The notes below the pieces were generated by a model. That model was given only the letters and a program-made list of their open reading frames with translations, was not told where the DNA came from and searched no databases. A DNA stretch of 64,000 bases from Hymenolepis diminuta (taxonomy: Eukaryota; Platyhelminthes; Cestoda; Cyclophyllidea; Hymenolepididae). The DNA lies in NCBI GenBank assembly GCA_900708905.1, contig CAADRB010000024.1, positions 1,793,399 to 1,857,398 of the forward strand, read 5' to 3'. Both the position numbers and the translations under genes were made by a program. Below are positions 12,801 through 22,860 of this stretch, piece by piece. Numbering within the stretch: the first letter of the stretch is position 1; the number at the start of each line of letters is the position of its first letter.

Positions 12801-14161
12801 TCAGAGCAAAAAGCGCTTTTTTCGGATATAAAGAAGAAGAACACAAAATAAAATGCACAAAGAATAAATATTTAATAATATTCTTCATGACAGTTGCCAT
12901 TTTAAGTAACAAATAGATTCTTAAATTTTGTTCAATTATCAAGTAAAAAGGGAATAAAAGAGTGAAACCCAGAAAAAAATTTCTAAGAGGATATTTCCGA
13001 ACCAACAAAGGGAATGAGCATCCAAAACGATTCAAGTTCTAAATTGATAGCAATACCACAATCTTATATCTTTGCAGTGCTATTGGTATAATTAAAGTAA
13101 GCATTTTGAAAATATGAAGTAAGACATTGAATTTACCACTTGCGCTAAAATTGGCGAAGATTCGTCCCCAACATCTAAAATCGGGAGTGTTTCGCGGTAG
13201 GATGCTACAGTTTGATACCCTGCTTCCCCGAAATCATTCCACATCTTGAAAATAATGGCCGTTCGTTTGAGAAAGCATCTAATTAACGACCGATGGACCT
13301 CCGGAGTGATACAAACCTCCGCCACTGTCCAACGAAATAGTCGTAGAAACCAACCCAAGGCATGTCTGTCTTTCCAACCATGTTCAAAACTTAAAAATAT
13401 CTACGTCATAAGGGAAAAATATTTGCTTACCAGGTTAAAACAGATTCAAGTAGGTCAGCGAATCCACATTGGAGAGTCTTCCTTGAATAAAAACAGGCTT
13501 CGACTGTTTGACAAAGGAGTAATGCGATAGCATCCGAAGGATTAACTTTCATCTCGTTAAAACACCAATTTTGAAGATCTTCAAGCAATGGGAAATTAAC
13601 AAAAATACTTACGACATAAATTAGCTACGTCTAGAGATTGGGTTTCTACCGGAAGATACCACAATAAGGCTGATACAGTATCAATAGTGAGTGGTTGCAG
13701 ATGGGACAATTCCGAATCAGTTAAAATTCCACAAAGAAATGTCAGTATCTCATTCAGAGGAAGCTTTAAATCAGCTTAAAATATGATAAAGATATCAACT
13801 TCATCACATACTTTTTAGTCCACATGAAAGAAACATGTTAAGAAGACGGAACGTATCGGCAAATTCGGGTGAAATGGCATTGGCATTACTCCGTCGTAAG
13901 GTTAAAACACGAAGTTCATCCTGGAGAAGGTGTTGAATGATTTCACAAACCGATTTCCAAGTGAAGACATGGGGATCCCGACCAAGCCATTTATTTGAGC
14001 TATTTTTATCGAGATATTTTCGAGTCGAAGCAGATTTGAGGGATGCAAGTGCTTGATTTAAGCATATCTAGCGAATTAAATAATCGAGTAGTAATGCATA
14101 CTTTCTTATCACGGCGATTGCTGCTTGATAGGGAGCTGAAAATATCACCAACATTAGCCAT
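1..14161 (-). CDS. ATM: ATM-type PI3K-like protein kinase, multi-exon, 3' part beyond the left edge
   Basis: ATM is the nuclear serine/threonine kinase that signals DNA double-strand breaks. The start Met at 14159-14161 opens a protein whose first about 100 residues align with the ATM TAN region. Long helical-repeat exons follow, then a FAT region containing FADAQFQALDAYLRSPEF, matching ATM FSDTQYQRIENYMKSSEF. Kinase N-lobe motifs come last: YRLAGGLNLPKI and LVKGKDDPRQDAIMQQ, with the ATP-binding Lys. Exons resolved by phase: 14161-14102, 14067-13812, 13774-13613, 13578-13431, 13389-13137, 10965-10516, 10481-10111, 10042-8698, then many short exons through 8.6-3.2 kb, 3172-3028, 1907-1638, 840-706, 631-466 and 292 to about 15. 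I see no frameshift or stop inside the joined exons checked. The catalytic loop, activation loop and FATC lie outside the window. ATM rather than ATR or DNA-PKcs is favoured by the TAN and pre-kinase matches. Confidence 0.93.
1063..1215 (+). repeat. tRNA-derived SINE-like element, copy 1 (inside an ATM intron)
   Basis: It lies in the 797-nt ATM intron (841-1637). The head is tRNA-like: an A-box-like GGTAGCGCATTGACC near 1070 and a B-box-like GGTTTGATTTCC at 1116-1127. The tail, from CAGTGAGCGGAATGGCCAAC to about 1210, recurs in inverted orientation at 11640-11850 and 56390-56600. The arrangement fits a Pol III-derived SINE. It is not a functional tRNA, because the cloverleaf pairing is poor. 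Confidence 0.6.
1908..3027 (-). other. ATM: ATM intron of 1120 nt containing an LTR-like repeat
   Basis: The donor follows TTGAAG at 3028 and the acceptor TCATAG precedes 1907; both flanking exons are phase 0. No coding potential of its own was recognised. The repeat copy at about 2490-2887 takes up much of it, inserted antisense to ATM. Confidence 0.75.
2490..2887 (+). mobile_element. LTR-like repeat family B, copy 1 (5' part diverged)
   Basis: The 3' half is shared with copies at 21576-21980, 25313-25767 and 41220-41746: TTTATCGATTCTC, TTTAAAAGTA(T/C)ATCTGCACTC, ACATTTTGGCCTACCCAACTC, GCTGTTGTTAGCTGCTAGC, and the CCAACA terminus at 2882-2887. The TGAAGGAT 5' terminus of the other copies is not recognisable here, so this copy is truncated or strongly diverged. 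Confidence 0.6.
11640..11850 (-). repeat. SINE-like element, copy 2 (tail region)
   Basis: On the minus strand it reads CCAGTGAGAGCGAAATAGCC, AACCGCACT, GGCTAATATGGAGAGTAG, then GAATTCGAGTTTCTCACC. This parallels the tail of the copy at 1063-1215 and the whole of the copy at 56390-56600. The tRNA-like head is not recognisable, so this is a 5'-truncated or decayed copy. Confidence 0.55.
12304..12613 (+). mobile_element. LTR-like repeat family A, copy 1 (in ATM intron)
   Basis: This about 310-bp element begins TGCTATATCAATA and ends near GCGAACGCTACA (TG..CA ends). It matches 32286-32599 in inverted orientation over its whole length. Shared blocks include TATTATAAATTTGCTCCC, GGGAGAACAAGAAAGGTG, TTGATCCGTAAACGATGAGA and ATACAAACAACGCCAAGCTG. 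It has no coding capacity and I found no second LTR nearby, so it fits a solo LTR or a miniature (TRIM-like) element. No clear target-site duplication was recognised. Confidence 0.6.
13137..14161 (-). other. ATM: ATM exons 1-5, N-terminal TAN-like region
   Basis: Five exons (14161-14102, 14067-13812, 13774-13613, 13578-13431, 13389-13137) join in phase. The segment with KYLDKNSSNK and FTWKSVCEIIQHLLQDEL parallels the human ATM stretch with HLDRHSDSKQ and LNWDAVFRFLQKYIQKE, which is the main reason for calling ATM at this end. The introns of 34 nt (13612-13579) and 41 nt (13430-13390) are verified by GT..AG ends and by phase. No signal peptide or membrane segment is seen. Confidence 0.85.
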
Positions 14162-15420
14162 CTATAAGATGCCGAAATGCACACTAGTTAGATAAAGGAA
14201 ACAATGTTTAGAATCGTAAATATATTCGAATGTTATGTTGCAATATTCCCCTTCGGTCGTGTTTAACTGGACTGTAATATTTTAAATTAAAATTAATCAG
14301 AAAATTATAATAAATAGTTTGAAAGAGCAATCTCAAAGAGAAATCTATCGACTGAGTTGCAAAATATATGCGTTTTTATTAATTAATTTAAATATTTACA
14401 ATAATAGAGATCGATTAAACATGTTATAATTTATATAAATACCCACAAATGTTGAAAACGATCAAACAGCTTTTTCATAAGTCGCGGCAGAGATTTCAGC
14501 CTCCGATATTGATCACAAAAAATAAAATACATTTGACTTTTTCTGCGGCATTATAAAGATACTCTAAGATTTGAGTATTTAAATAAATTGCAAAAAATTT
14601 CAATGCTATAGAGGTAACCTTTTACTCTGTGAATCTATTACACTCTATTTTGTTTACACCGACACAATAAAGATTCCACAAAGAGGAATGGAGAGATCTC
14701 ACTAGAAAAATAAATATCTATGCTCTCTACTGTCTACTGATTCATTCAATTCGTCCTCTAAATTAACTGCAACATATTGTACTACATCTCCCAATTTTGA
14801 TATACATTATACCATTTTCCAAGAATGTTGATATTGTGACCCTCGGATCACGTTGTCAATCCAACAAATTTGTCTGCGTCTGAACGAAGGCACACACAAG
14901 CGCAGAGGGAGTAGATTAATGAGGAAGCCAAGCATGGGAAGTCAGGCTGTTGACTAGACCAGAACGCACACTCCTCTTTACGTCTTTCACCAGGAATGAG
15001 GACTGTTACGGCTGAGGCAAAGTGGCTACTTCCCACCATCCCATACAATCTACATACATCTAGGTCCTTACTTCCATCTTTCATACATCTTATGGACTTT
15101 ATGTTTTTATTTCAACTCATAATATCCGTGTTATGTTATTAACAAAGACCTATTTAGATCACGTCTCCCACAGTATATTATTTTTAGTGCATAATCAGAA
15201 TGGAAGCGAGTGTAGATATTATCAGAACTTTCTAATGAGACAAATCCTACACCTATAGCCACACGATAGAGCTACTTGCATTAGGTTATAAATCTCATAT
15301 TGGCAATTAAACATTTCGACAATAACTAATAACATGAAGCTATATATGGAGAAAATACAGAAACGTCTTATTCAACAAAGACACAAACAGATTTATACAC
15401 TATTTACACAAAATCTTATT
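14162..15420. other. intergenic spacer between INTS10 and ATM
   Basis: This AT-rich spacer of 1259 bp separates the INTS10 stop from the ATM start on the same strand. It should hold the INTS10 polyadenylation signal and the ATM promoter, but no canonical AATAAA close to the stop and no core-promoter motif stood out. Its open frames look random. Confidence 0.6.
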
Positions 15421-17818
15421 TCAAGCATTCAAACACGATTTAATACGTTTGGTTTCATTCTTCAAAAACCGCCTTAGGGAAGGTAGAATGACACCTTTTG
15501 ACGACTGCATCAGCCTCATACAAATTTCGCAAATTTCCGATTCAGATCTAAAAGTAAAAGTTGTCATTTATCAATAAACTCCAAAACCAATGACACATAA
15601 AATAATGTCACAACTTACATTTTTCCTGAACTTGAGGCCACTTCCAACTGAACTATTTGGGTTAGAACACTGGGACATTGAATAAATCCAGCCTTTAACC
15701 AATCAGAGAAAAGAGTCCTTGCCTTAGACCAATTAGATTGAAGGGAACGTAAAGTCTCCATAGTATGCTCGCAGCTAAGCTCAGGAATGCGTGTCCAAAG
15801 AGGATTTTGATGCAGAACCATGACGAGACAAGCCGCTTCAACTTTATTCTTGGAATCAGCTAACCATTGCTCCATAGCTGCCATACATATCTCCACGGAA
15901 TCAATAGGATTTATCGTAGAGATCAAAAACACCCAATTGGACAACTTACTCCAGGTGTCATCAGTTGAAACTTCCTCCCCCACTTCTAATTCATTCAACC
16001 GGAGAACCAATCGGAATCTCTCCACCGCAACGTCTTTTGCCTTTTTTGGAGGTTTCAAATGAAGCTTTGTAAGATTTAACAAGCACTGAATAATCTTGGC
16101 CTGTTCCTCATTAAAGACACCTGGTATGAGAGCCGAATTCTCAAACACATCCTCACAGATTTCGTTCAAGCTACCCATTGTCAAACCAAGGCAAGAAATA
16201 AACTCCAGAAGGCAGGTGAACTGTTCACTTTCAATAGCACCCTGGGGCTTGAACGCGGATAAAGTATCTTCGAGGGTCAATTTTTCCTTTCCCATTGCAG
16301 GGGGACGGAATTTCGGTTTTTTCTGAGTTTTAAATTTCTGCTTCAGTGACATGAGAGACTGAAGCCCTTCCAGTAAGTCGGTTAAGGTTTCATCAGAAGT
16401 TGAATCCACTGTCTCTGAGACAACGGAAGCCACGGTAGAAATATTGAATGGAATACAAGCTCTTTTTTGACATTCCTCGAAGTACTCCAAAGAGGTCTCG
16501 ATAAAGAGAGCCCAGAACATACTAGCCACTTGATTTCCAGCAGCAGAAAGAATGTTTTGATTTCGTTTCTTCGCATTTGTACCCACACTGCCATGAGTTA
16601 GTTCTTTGTAATCGTGATATGCCCTTTTAAGTATATCGAAAATCTCAGATCTTGAGAAAGTTTGGAAGGATCCTTTCACAGACCATCTGAGGAGATCAGA
16701 AGCCATATCTAAGTAAGTCCTTAAGAGGGTAATTGGACTCATCTTGAGTAATCTAGGAATATCATTAGTCAACCCAGATACTTTAGGATATCCCTCAGAT
16801 ATAAAAGGAACATGAACAGCAAACGTGAAGATAAATTGAAGAGAATTGGTCACCAAATTATGGAGAAAATGAATACCAAATTTGAGATTACTCCTCATCT
16901 AAGAAAAGGTAAGAAGGAAATCAGAAAAATACCTTATGTATCATAGGTAAAACTTCGCAGGAGAGCTTCATTCTATAAACGTTTAAAACTTCCGCTAATC
17001 CCCTCCCATCAAACCGTTTTTGACTTGGATCCTCCTCATCATCAATTAATTCCTCGAATTCCTCGTCATTTTCTTCGATTACTTCACCTTCTTCTCCTTC
17101 ATCGTCATCACCACCGCCGCCCCCAGTTGCTGTAAAAACATCTTTTGTGTCTTCTTCCATTTTTTCTTCAGACTCTGGAGAGAGAGGGGTATCAGGTATA
17201 TCCTCACCTGATTCCGGTTTGGAAGTCAAAGTTCGAAAGAGATCCTCCTCTGCCAGCATCAAAATATTAACTAACTTCTTGAATAAACACTCGACAACCC
17301 CGTTATTTTCTTTAAGGATATCTGCTTTGGTCTCCAAAAATTGAAGAATAAAATCAGTCTGATCTGCTGCATTATCAAATTTGGAAGAAATATGTGAAAG
17401 GAGTAAGTCACATTGAACACGAGGAGGGATAGCATTGAAAATTCCTAAAAACATTTTCATAACATATTATTTAATTACTTTGACAAACTACATCAACAGG
17501 GTTTGACTGTAAGCCAGTTATTATATCATTTACTTCATTCTCCCAGTGTTTACTACGAGAAGTACAATTTTCTGCAATAATCGATGCAGCAACTTTGTGG
17601 TCGCCTATCTTTTTCGCAATATCGTATTCCATAAGCTAAGAATAATATGCGATAATTAAATCACCTACCATAATTTTGTTATTGTTGGGTAATAAAGACT
17701 TGCAGAGCAACAAAATGCCTTTGCCGTCATGTGGACTTTTATTTGCATACTCAGTAGCAAGTTCATAAAGATATTCAAAATCTGATTCAGAAAACTGTTG
17801 TTTTCTTTTTCCTAACAT
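15421..17818 (-). CDS. INTS10: Integrator complex subunit 10, five exons, complete
   Basis: INTS10 is an auxiliary subunit of the nuclear Integrator complex, which cleaves snRNA 3' ends and attenuates mRNA transcription. Exons: 17818-17669, 17635-17479, 17444-16933, 16898-15619, 15547-15421. They join in phase to 741 aa (human 710). Diagnostic matches: RIFNAIPPRVQCDLL against human SLFETLPGRVQCEMLL, LSCEVLPMI against VCDVLPLI, and TYLDMASDLLRWSV against KYLNKAAEFYINYV. The N terminus (LATEYANKSPHDGKGILL) fits the helical start of INTS10. An acidic stretch (about residues 181-241, GGGGG then runs of D/E) replaces the shorter loop of human INTS10. Two introns are exactly 34 nt. The start Met at 17816-17818 is chosen by alignment with the human N terminus. 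It is an upstream neighbour of ATM on the same strand. Confidence 0.9.
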
Positions 17819-19690
17819 TGTAAGATACCAAGCACAAAAGCCCGAAGGTCATCATAAGACACTCAAGGTTGTGGTTATATTTGTTTGATTATGGTCTAAG
17901 CTATAGTTACTAAAAAATACTAAACAAATAATGCAGATTACTAATTGATCCAATTTGCATCATTTATAGCCAGTCAAGATAGTAGTTATTAATTATAAAA
18001 TGGCATATTAATTAAATTAACAGAAATTCATTTTGTTTGTCACTTCGAAGCTATTTCATGTCTTTTACTTTTTTGTTTTCCAAAAATCAGATTATTATTT
18101 ATTTAGTCCTAACTAGCTAACTGTCTTCATAATAGCTGTCCTATTGTACATTATCAAATTTCTTTGTCTTGTAGTAGCCCTAAATCTTGTTAATAAACAA
18201 TAATCATTTAAAAAAATTGATTTAAATATGGCCTTGATTTCATTTTATATATTTGTTATACCTTCATCGACTTTCTTCGTTTACGTCTAATATGCTAACT
18301 ACTAATATTTCATAAATATGGTCTTAATTGTTGAAGCGACTTTAAAAGCTTGGTGATTTCAAATTTTATCAATATTGGCTGTATATTCTTGGTTTTCTAT
18401 ACATAACAAATAATTGATTGGGATTAGGATCCAAGTAGCTATAATTTACAAGTGAGTCAAAAATTGGCTATGTAATCCTCTTACTAAACGAAAGATCATC
18501 CCAATGCCTTGCTGGATATGGCAATCTTTCCCAAATGATAAGACTAAGAGTTAAGAAGGATCACATGTACGCTTGACAACCAGAAATCAATGACAGAAGA
18601 GAGGAGGAAAGAGTTGAAAGCCGAATTGGAATCGGAGCGGAGGGTAGAGTCAGTGCTGAGTGAATGGAACCTAAATTGTGATAAAGATGGCTAATTGATA
18701 TACGATGATGAAGCTAATAGATATCGCGTTCTATGTCCGTCTCTTAGTAACTAATAAAAGAACGTTAACTGAATAATGGGACTTGCAGAATCTTGAGTTC
18801 GTATTTCTGCACGGCATAATGATCGTTTATAAAACAATTGAACTCATAAACCAATACATCACCACATTGCTAGCAATTCCTTAAAGAATTCAAACTCATC
18901 AATAATCTTCGATTAGATTGAACGTAATTTGGAAAATTGGGGTGCGTTGTATAAAAATATTTACACTGAATATTGAGCCTGAATTTGTAGCTATCCAGGT
19001 CTTGTCTTGGATAAAAATTGTGACATGTTCCTGTCATAATTTGATCTTCTTTATAGGATGCCGCAACCAACTCCTAGACTTCCTAAGACACTAATTACAA
19101 ACACGACCCGACAACACCACAATACAAACGATCCAAACCACTATATCGACCCAAGACGAACGTTTTCGTTTCGATAGGCTGATTAATATTAGGCGCCATT
19201 TACAACCGTAATGTAAATAAATTCGTTCGAATAAAGGGGAATTAAAAGAAGCAGGAATTAAAAGATGGAAAATAAGGAATCTTACATATAAGAATTATTT
19301 TGGGAAAAATGTTATTTTCTTATGTAGCAGTTCCATTTTGAGTTAATAGGTGACCAAACTGTTACTTAATAAAATGTTCGAAACGTCTGATATTGTTTTG
19401 AGCTAAGAAGGGAAAGAAATTGGAAACTTGAGAATACTGTTCATTTTCTGGAGAGACAAAGAAATTGGGGCTTCTTCACTTTGGAAACTTTTACTTCATT
19501 TACTGAACGATCAACATTGGAGTTCGAAATTTCGAGACCTAAATTATGAAAGAAAACAATTCTCTGCCCATAAATATACTAAATCTCTTTAATCCATTGC
19601 TTTTACAAAAAAGTTAATTATCATTAAGAAAAAATACGAATTATTAAATTAATCTGGTAGAAAAGCGTGGGTGAGCCTTCTTTTCTGCAG
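17819..19690. other. AT-rich non-coding stretch upstream of INTS10
   Basis: No exon with plausible splice sites and no protein motif was recognised here. The INTS10 promoter should lie at its left end. The segment at about 18540-18760 is purine-rich and may be old repeat sequence, but no clear partner was found. Confidence 0.5.
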
Positions 19691-19699
19691 GAATAAAGC

Positions 19700-20050
19700 G
19701 GTAAAGTTAGTTTTGTCTGAATTCATTCATTTTGACAAAAAGTTAAACTTAAAAGCTCTTCTTATTCATAACGCCCACAAAGTCTTAAAGTTTCTCACCA
19801 TGTTCGATCACAAATTTGAGGTGGTTGAAACGAGCATTAAAAAGGGAGAAATTCCGGCCAAAATCTTCTTCCATGATCTGCACAGTCTCAGAATAACCGA
19901 GTTCAACGATTTGTTTAGTCAGAACAAATTTCGAGTAACGTTCATATTCGACAGGACCCGGCTTCCTGATATGGCAACGAAATCTTATTTTTCATCCTAT
20001 TTGGCAAGATCCACTGTGAGCGTATGTTTGTGCTTATTGTACCACAATCA
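19700..20050 (-). pseudogene. Ty3/gypsy-type gag relic, inverted copy
   Basis: The minus strand reads RCHIRKPGPVEYERYSKFVL, then ELGYSETVQIMEEDFG and SLFNARFNHLKFVIEHG before a stop. It is the same capsid-type gag segment as in the plus-strand element at 20440 onward, nearly identical over about 240 bp (for example GGAAGCCGGGTCCTGTCGAA). The long plus-strand open frame over this interval (19671-20114) is therefore an antisense shadow. Stops and frame loss mark it as a relic. Confidence 0.75.
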
Positions 20051-20429
20051 AAAGCAAACTTTCTCCATTTCCTCCAAATTAAGCCAGGCAATTTGCTTAA
20101 TCCCATGTTGTTAGATTCGGGGGGATTTGTGTCTAATTTAAAGGCTTATTAGGCTATAACAAGTAGAGGGCAACAATGTTCGAATCCCCAGACATTTTAT
20201 ATAATGCCGAAATCATAGCTTTGCAAGTTTCTCAATAATCGGTAAATTTTTCTTTGGCTGAATTTTCTAAAATATGTGGATTCTTCCATCACGTCTATGT
20301 CCCCCGTTCCTTCATCCTATTCCATTAAACCTTTTCTGCATTTGTTGAAGTTTCAAATCCCACAGCTGTTGAAGATGTCACTAAAATGTTCTTGAGTTCA
20401 TTAATGATCCTAAATTAAATAAATACTTT

Positions 20430-22860
20430 GAATCGTGGTGGTGATACAATAAACACAAACATGTGCTCACGGTGGATCTCGCCAAATGGGATGAAAAAAT
20501 AATATTTCGTTGCCATATCAGGAAGCCGGGTCCTGTCGAATATGAACATTACTCGAAATTTGTCCTGTCCAAACAAATCGATGAACTCAGTTATTCTGAG
20601 ACTGTGCAGATCATGGAAGAAGATTTTGGCCAGAACTTCCTTCTCTTCAACGCCCCCTTGAACTGCTCAAACCTCTGATCGAGTAATGTGGAGTCTTACA
20701 TGAACTTTCATTGGGATAAATTCAGTTTCCGCACCCTCATAGAAAACAGGTTAGATGTCATATTTTCATCTCTGGATTTCAAACGAAGCCTTGACTGCCA
20801 CTAAGAACTCGCCTGTTAAAAAGAATAGAGGAAAAATTTTAATGTGAAGCTGGAAGAAATAGTCAGAGAAGAAGTTAAGATGGCGAATCACACGCGTGAT
20901 TCAACTCTCATTGAATCTGACGCTATCCTGCGGGCCTGATGAACAAAATGTCTGCATCTCTTCCTCAGTCAGCACAATTTGTGGTTCAGCCGAGTCCTGT
21001 TGAATTGAAGTCATTTTCCACTTGTCTGTGCTGACGACAATATCCTTTCAAGTAGTATCGGTATAAAAAAGTGCCAATACGTTGGATATAAAAAGAACTA
21101 TTGCCCACATGCCTCCCTCCAAACATTCGAATCGTTCACCACAACATGACCAAGAATGGTCAAGAACAAACTTAGCCAACTTTTCACAAAAAGAATCGCC
21201 TCTATAAACCTAAACCAACATACATCCGATCGAACGGTCTCTTGGCTATCATCCATATCGATGTCAAGCAAAACCGGAAATATATGAATCTGCAGATCAA
21301 CAGGAATCAGATTCGTCTACAACTAGACACGGCTTCAGGAAGTTATGGAAATAATTAGATCACCCTATCTCCAATCATCGTCTGCGGTGCGTCTATCAAA
21401 GGAACAGAGGAACTAAGCTGTAGCATGATCTACTGGGACATAAGTCGGCACTTCACCCTATAATCGGATCATAAACCAATTCTCTCTATCTTTGGGTCCA
21501 GGAAGATTATTTCGGTTCATATTGCAAGCTAACTTCAGCTTTGTTAAACTATCCTCTATGATCTAGACATATAACTGAAGGATGACTCTCTATATATTTC
21601 CAGAGTTACTCTTTATTGGCAGTCGCTATGACAATACTTCGGTTTTTCGTCCACGTAGCCGCAGTGACGTCTTTTATGTCTCTATGACGCGTCTATCGAT
21701 TCCTCTCATTCTATAACCGCCTTGTTTCAATTAAAAGTACATCTACGATCATATTCGCATAAAACTGTGTCTTTCTACTCATAACACGTGTCAGATACTG
21801 GCTCCTACGTTTCCCTCTCATCTCCCTTGTTCCTCAGCATTCTCTCCCTCCCTCTCTTACTCGCTTCAATCCTCACTATGGCTTCCTTATATACATTTTG
21901 GTCTAATCAACTCTTGGTGTTCTGCTGTTAGCTCTTACTCAAACAGCTGCGAATTGGTGACTGTTTTCTTAACCCCAACAATAATAATGGGAAGAAACGT
22001 TAAAAAAAATACAAATTTCGTCAAACTACAATTTTTGATAACTATTTATGTCCATATTTACACCTTGACAAAATCGATTGTAAAAACGGAATGGGAAAAG
22101 CTACCGAAGCAATTGTCCAGAAATCTTCTGATTGCCAGAAAGCAGCTAAGCTTCCCCCAGGCCAGGAACTCGTTCCTTGGTCCAAAATTGCAGCTTTTGG
22201 ATTTTGCTAGACCTGTCAATGGACTGTCATAACATTTCACTTAAAATTGCCCGATTTTATCCTATCAAAGTTCCCCAAAATTACCATGTTGATCTGCAGC
22301 CTTCGCCACACGTATTCAACTCATGAACTACCAGAGGCCTCTATAATCAATAACTGTAACCAAATCTCTTCTGCCCTCTTTCAAGACTTTTGCCTGAGTC
22401 ATAATATCACCCACGTCCTCAATCAAATAACCAGGCATAGCAGTTTAATAACACACTGAAGCGGGAAGTCACGTGAAGAGAGGACGGAAGAAGTGGTTCC
22501 TTTATATATATCGGATGACGCCGTGTCAAGTGTTAAACGACCGCAGTCCAGAGGAAATTTTTATGGAGCGAAAACCCACAACAATCAACAATGCCCTACT
22601 TTTAAAATATTTAGCCTTCCCTAGAAGGCTCTTGCAACTGGTGAAGCAGTTTAAATGCAGGATTATAGACCGAATGGCACATGGGCAGAAGGTGTCATCA
22701 GAGCGAGATAGCGTTCTATATGAAATAGATGCCTATGTTAAAACTTGGGTGCGTCAACCGATCATTTCCGCCCACGGTTCGCATAAAGTCATTGAATCTG
22801 GAAATCGATCTTTTGGATACAATCTTGGATGCCTTCGATCTGCCATCGCTTGGAAATAAT
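20430..22860 (+). pseudogene. degenerate Ty3/gypsy LTR retrotransposon (gag, protease, integrase; no RT seen)
   Basis: Order on the plus strand: gag capsid-type segment (20490-20680, HIRKPGPVEYEHYSKF, ETVQIMEEDFG), a decayed zinc knuckle (about 21069-21105, C..VGY....C, second Cys and His lost), and a protease active site (LQLDTAS, about 21315). After an interposed LTR-like repeat (21576-21980) come the integrase linker (AAKLPP.QELVPW, about 22140-22190), the integrase core (DFARPVNG near 22200; ALFQDFCLSHNITHV then PQSNNQA, 22370-22440) and the C-terminal part (YRMTPCQVLNDRSPEEIFM, 22510-22570; GQKV..VLYEIDAYVKTWVR, 22680-22760). Many stops and frameshifts are present. Reverse transcriptase and RNase H, expected between protease and integrase, are absent. 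Confidence 0.8.
21576..21980 (+). mobile_element. LTR-like repeat family B, copy 2 (inside the gypsy relic)
   Basis: It starts TGAAGGATGACTCTC and ends TTAACCCCAACA, the termini shared with copies 3 and 4. Internal matches include TCGATTCCTCTCATTCTATAAC and AATACATTTTGG-like blocks. The flanks ATAAC (21571-21575) and ATAAT (21981-21985) are similar and could be a decayed target-site duplication. It has no coding capacity and separates the protease from the integrase of the host relic. Confidence 0.65.

Larger units (their letters stand above)
10966..13136 (-). other. ATM: large ATM intron (2171 nt) carrying two mobile elements
   Basis: The flanking exons end with codons ..LAQV at 13137 and resume VSECLGDPY at 10965, both phase 0. 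Open frames inside the intron show no conserved protein. It contains a SINE-like copy (about 11640-11850) and an LTR-like family A element (12304-12613). Confidence 0.75.

Noticed and set aside
15820..16326. Two plus-strand open frames
   Set aside because: Antisense to INTS10 exon 4.
19671..20114. 147-codon plus-strand open frame that looks like a gene
   Set aside because: Its complement is the gag relic duplicated at 20490-20680, so the frame is an antisense shadow.
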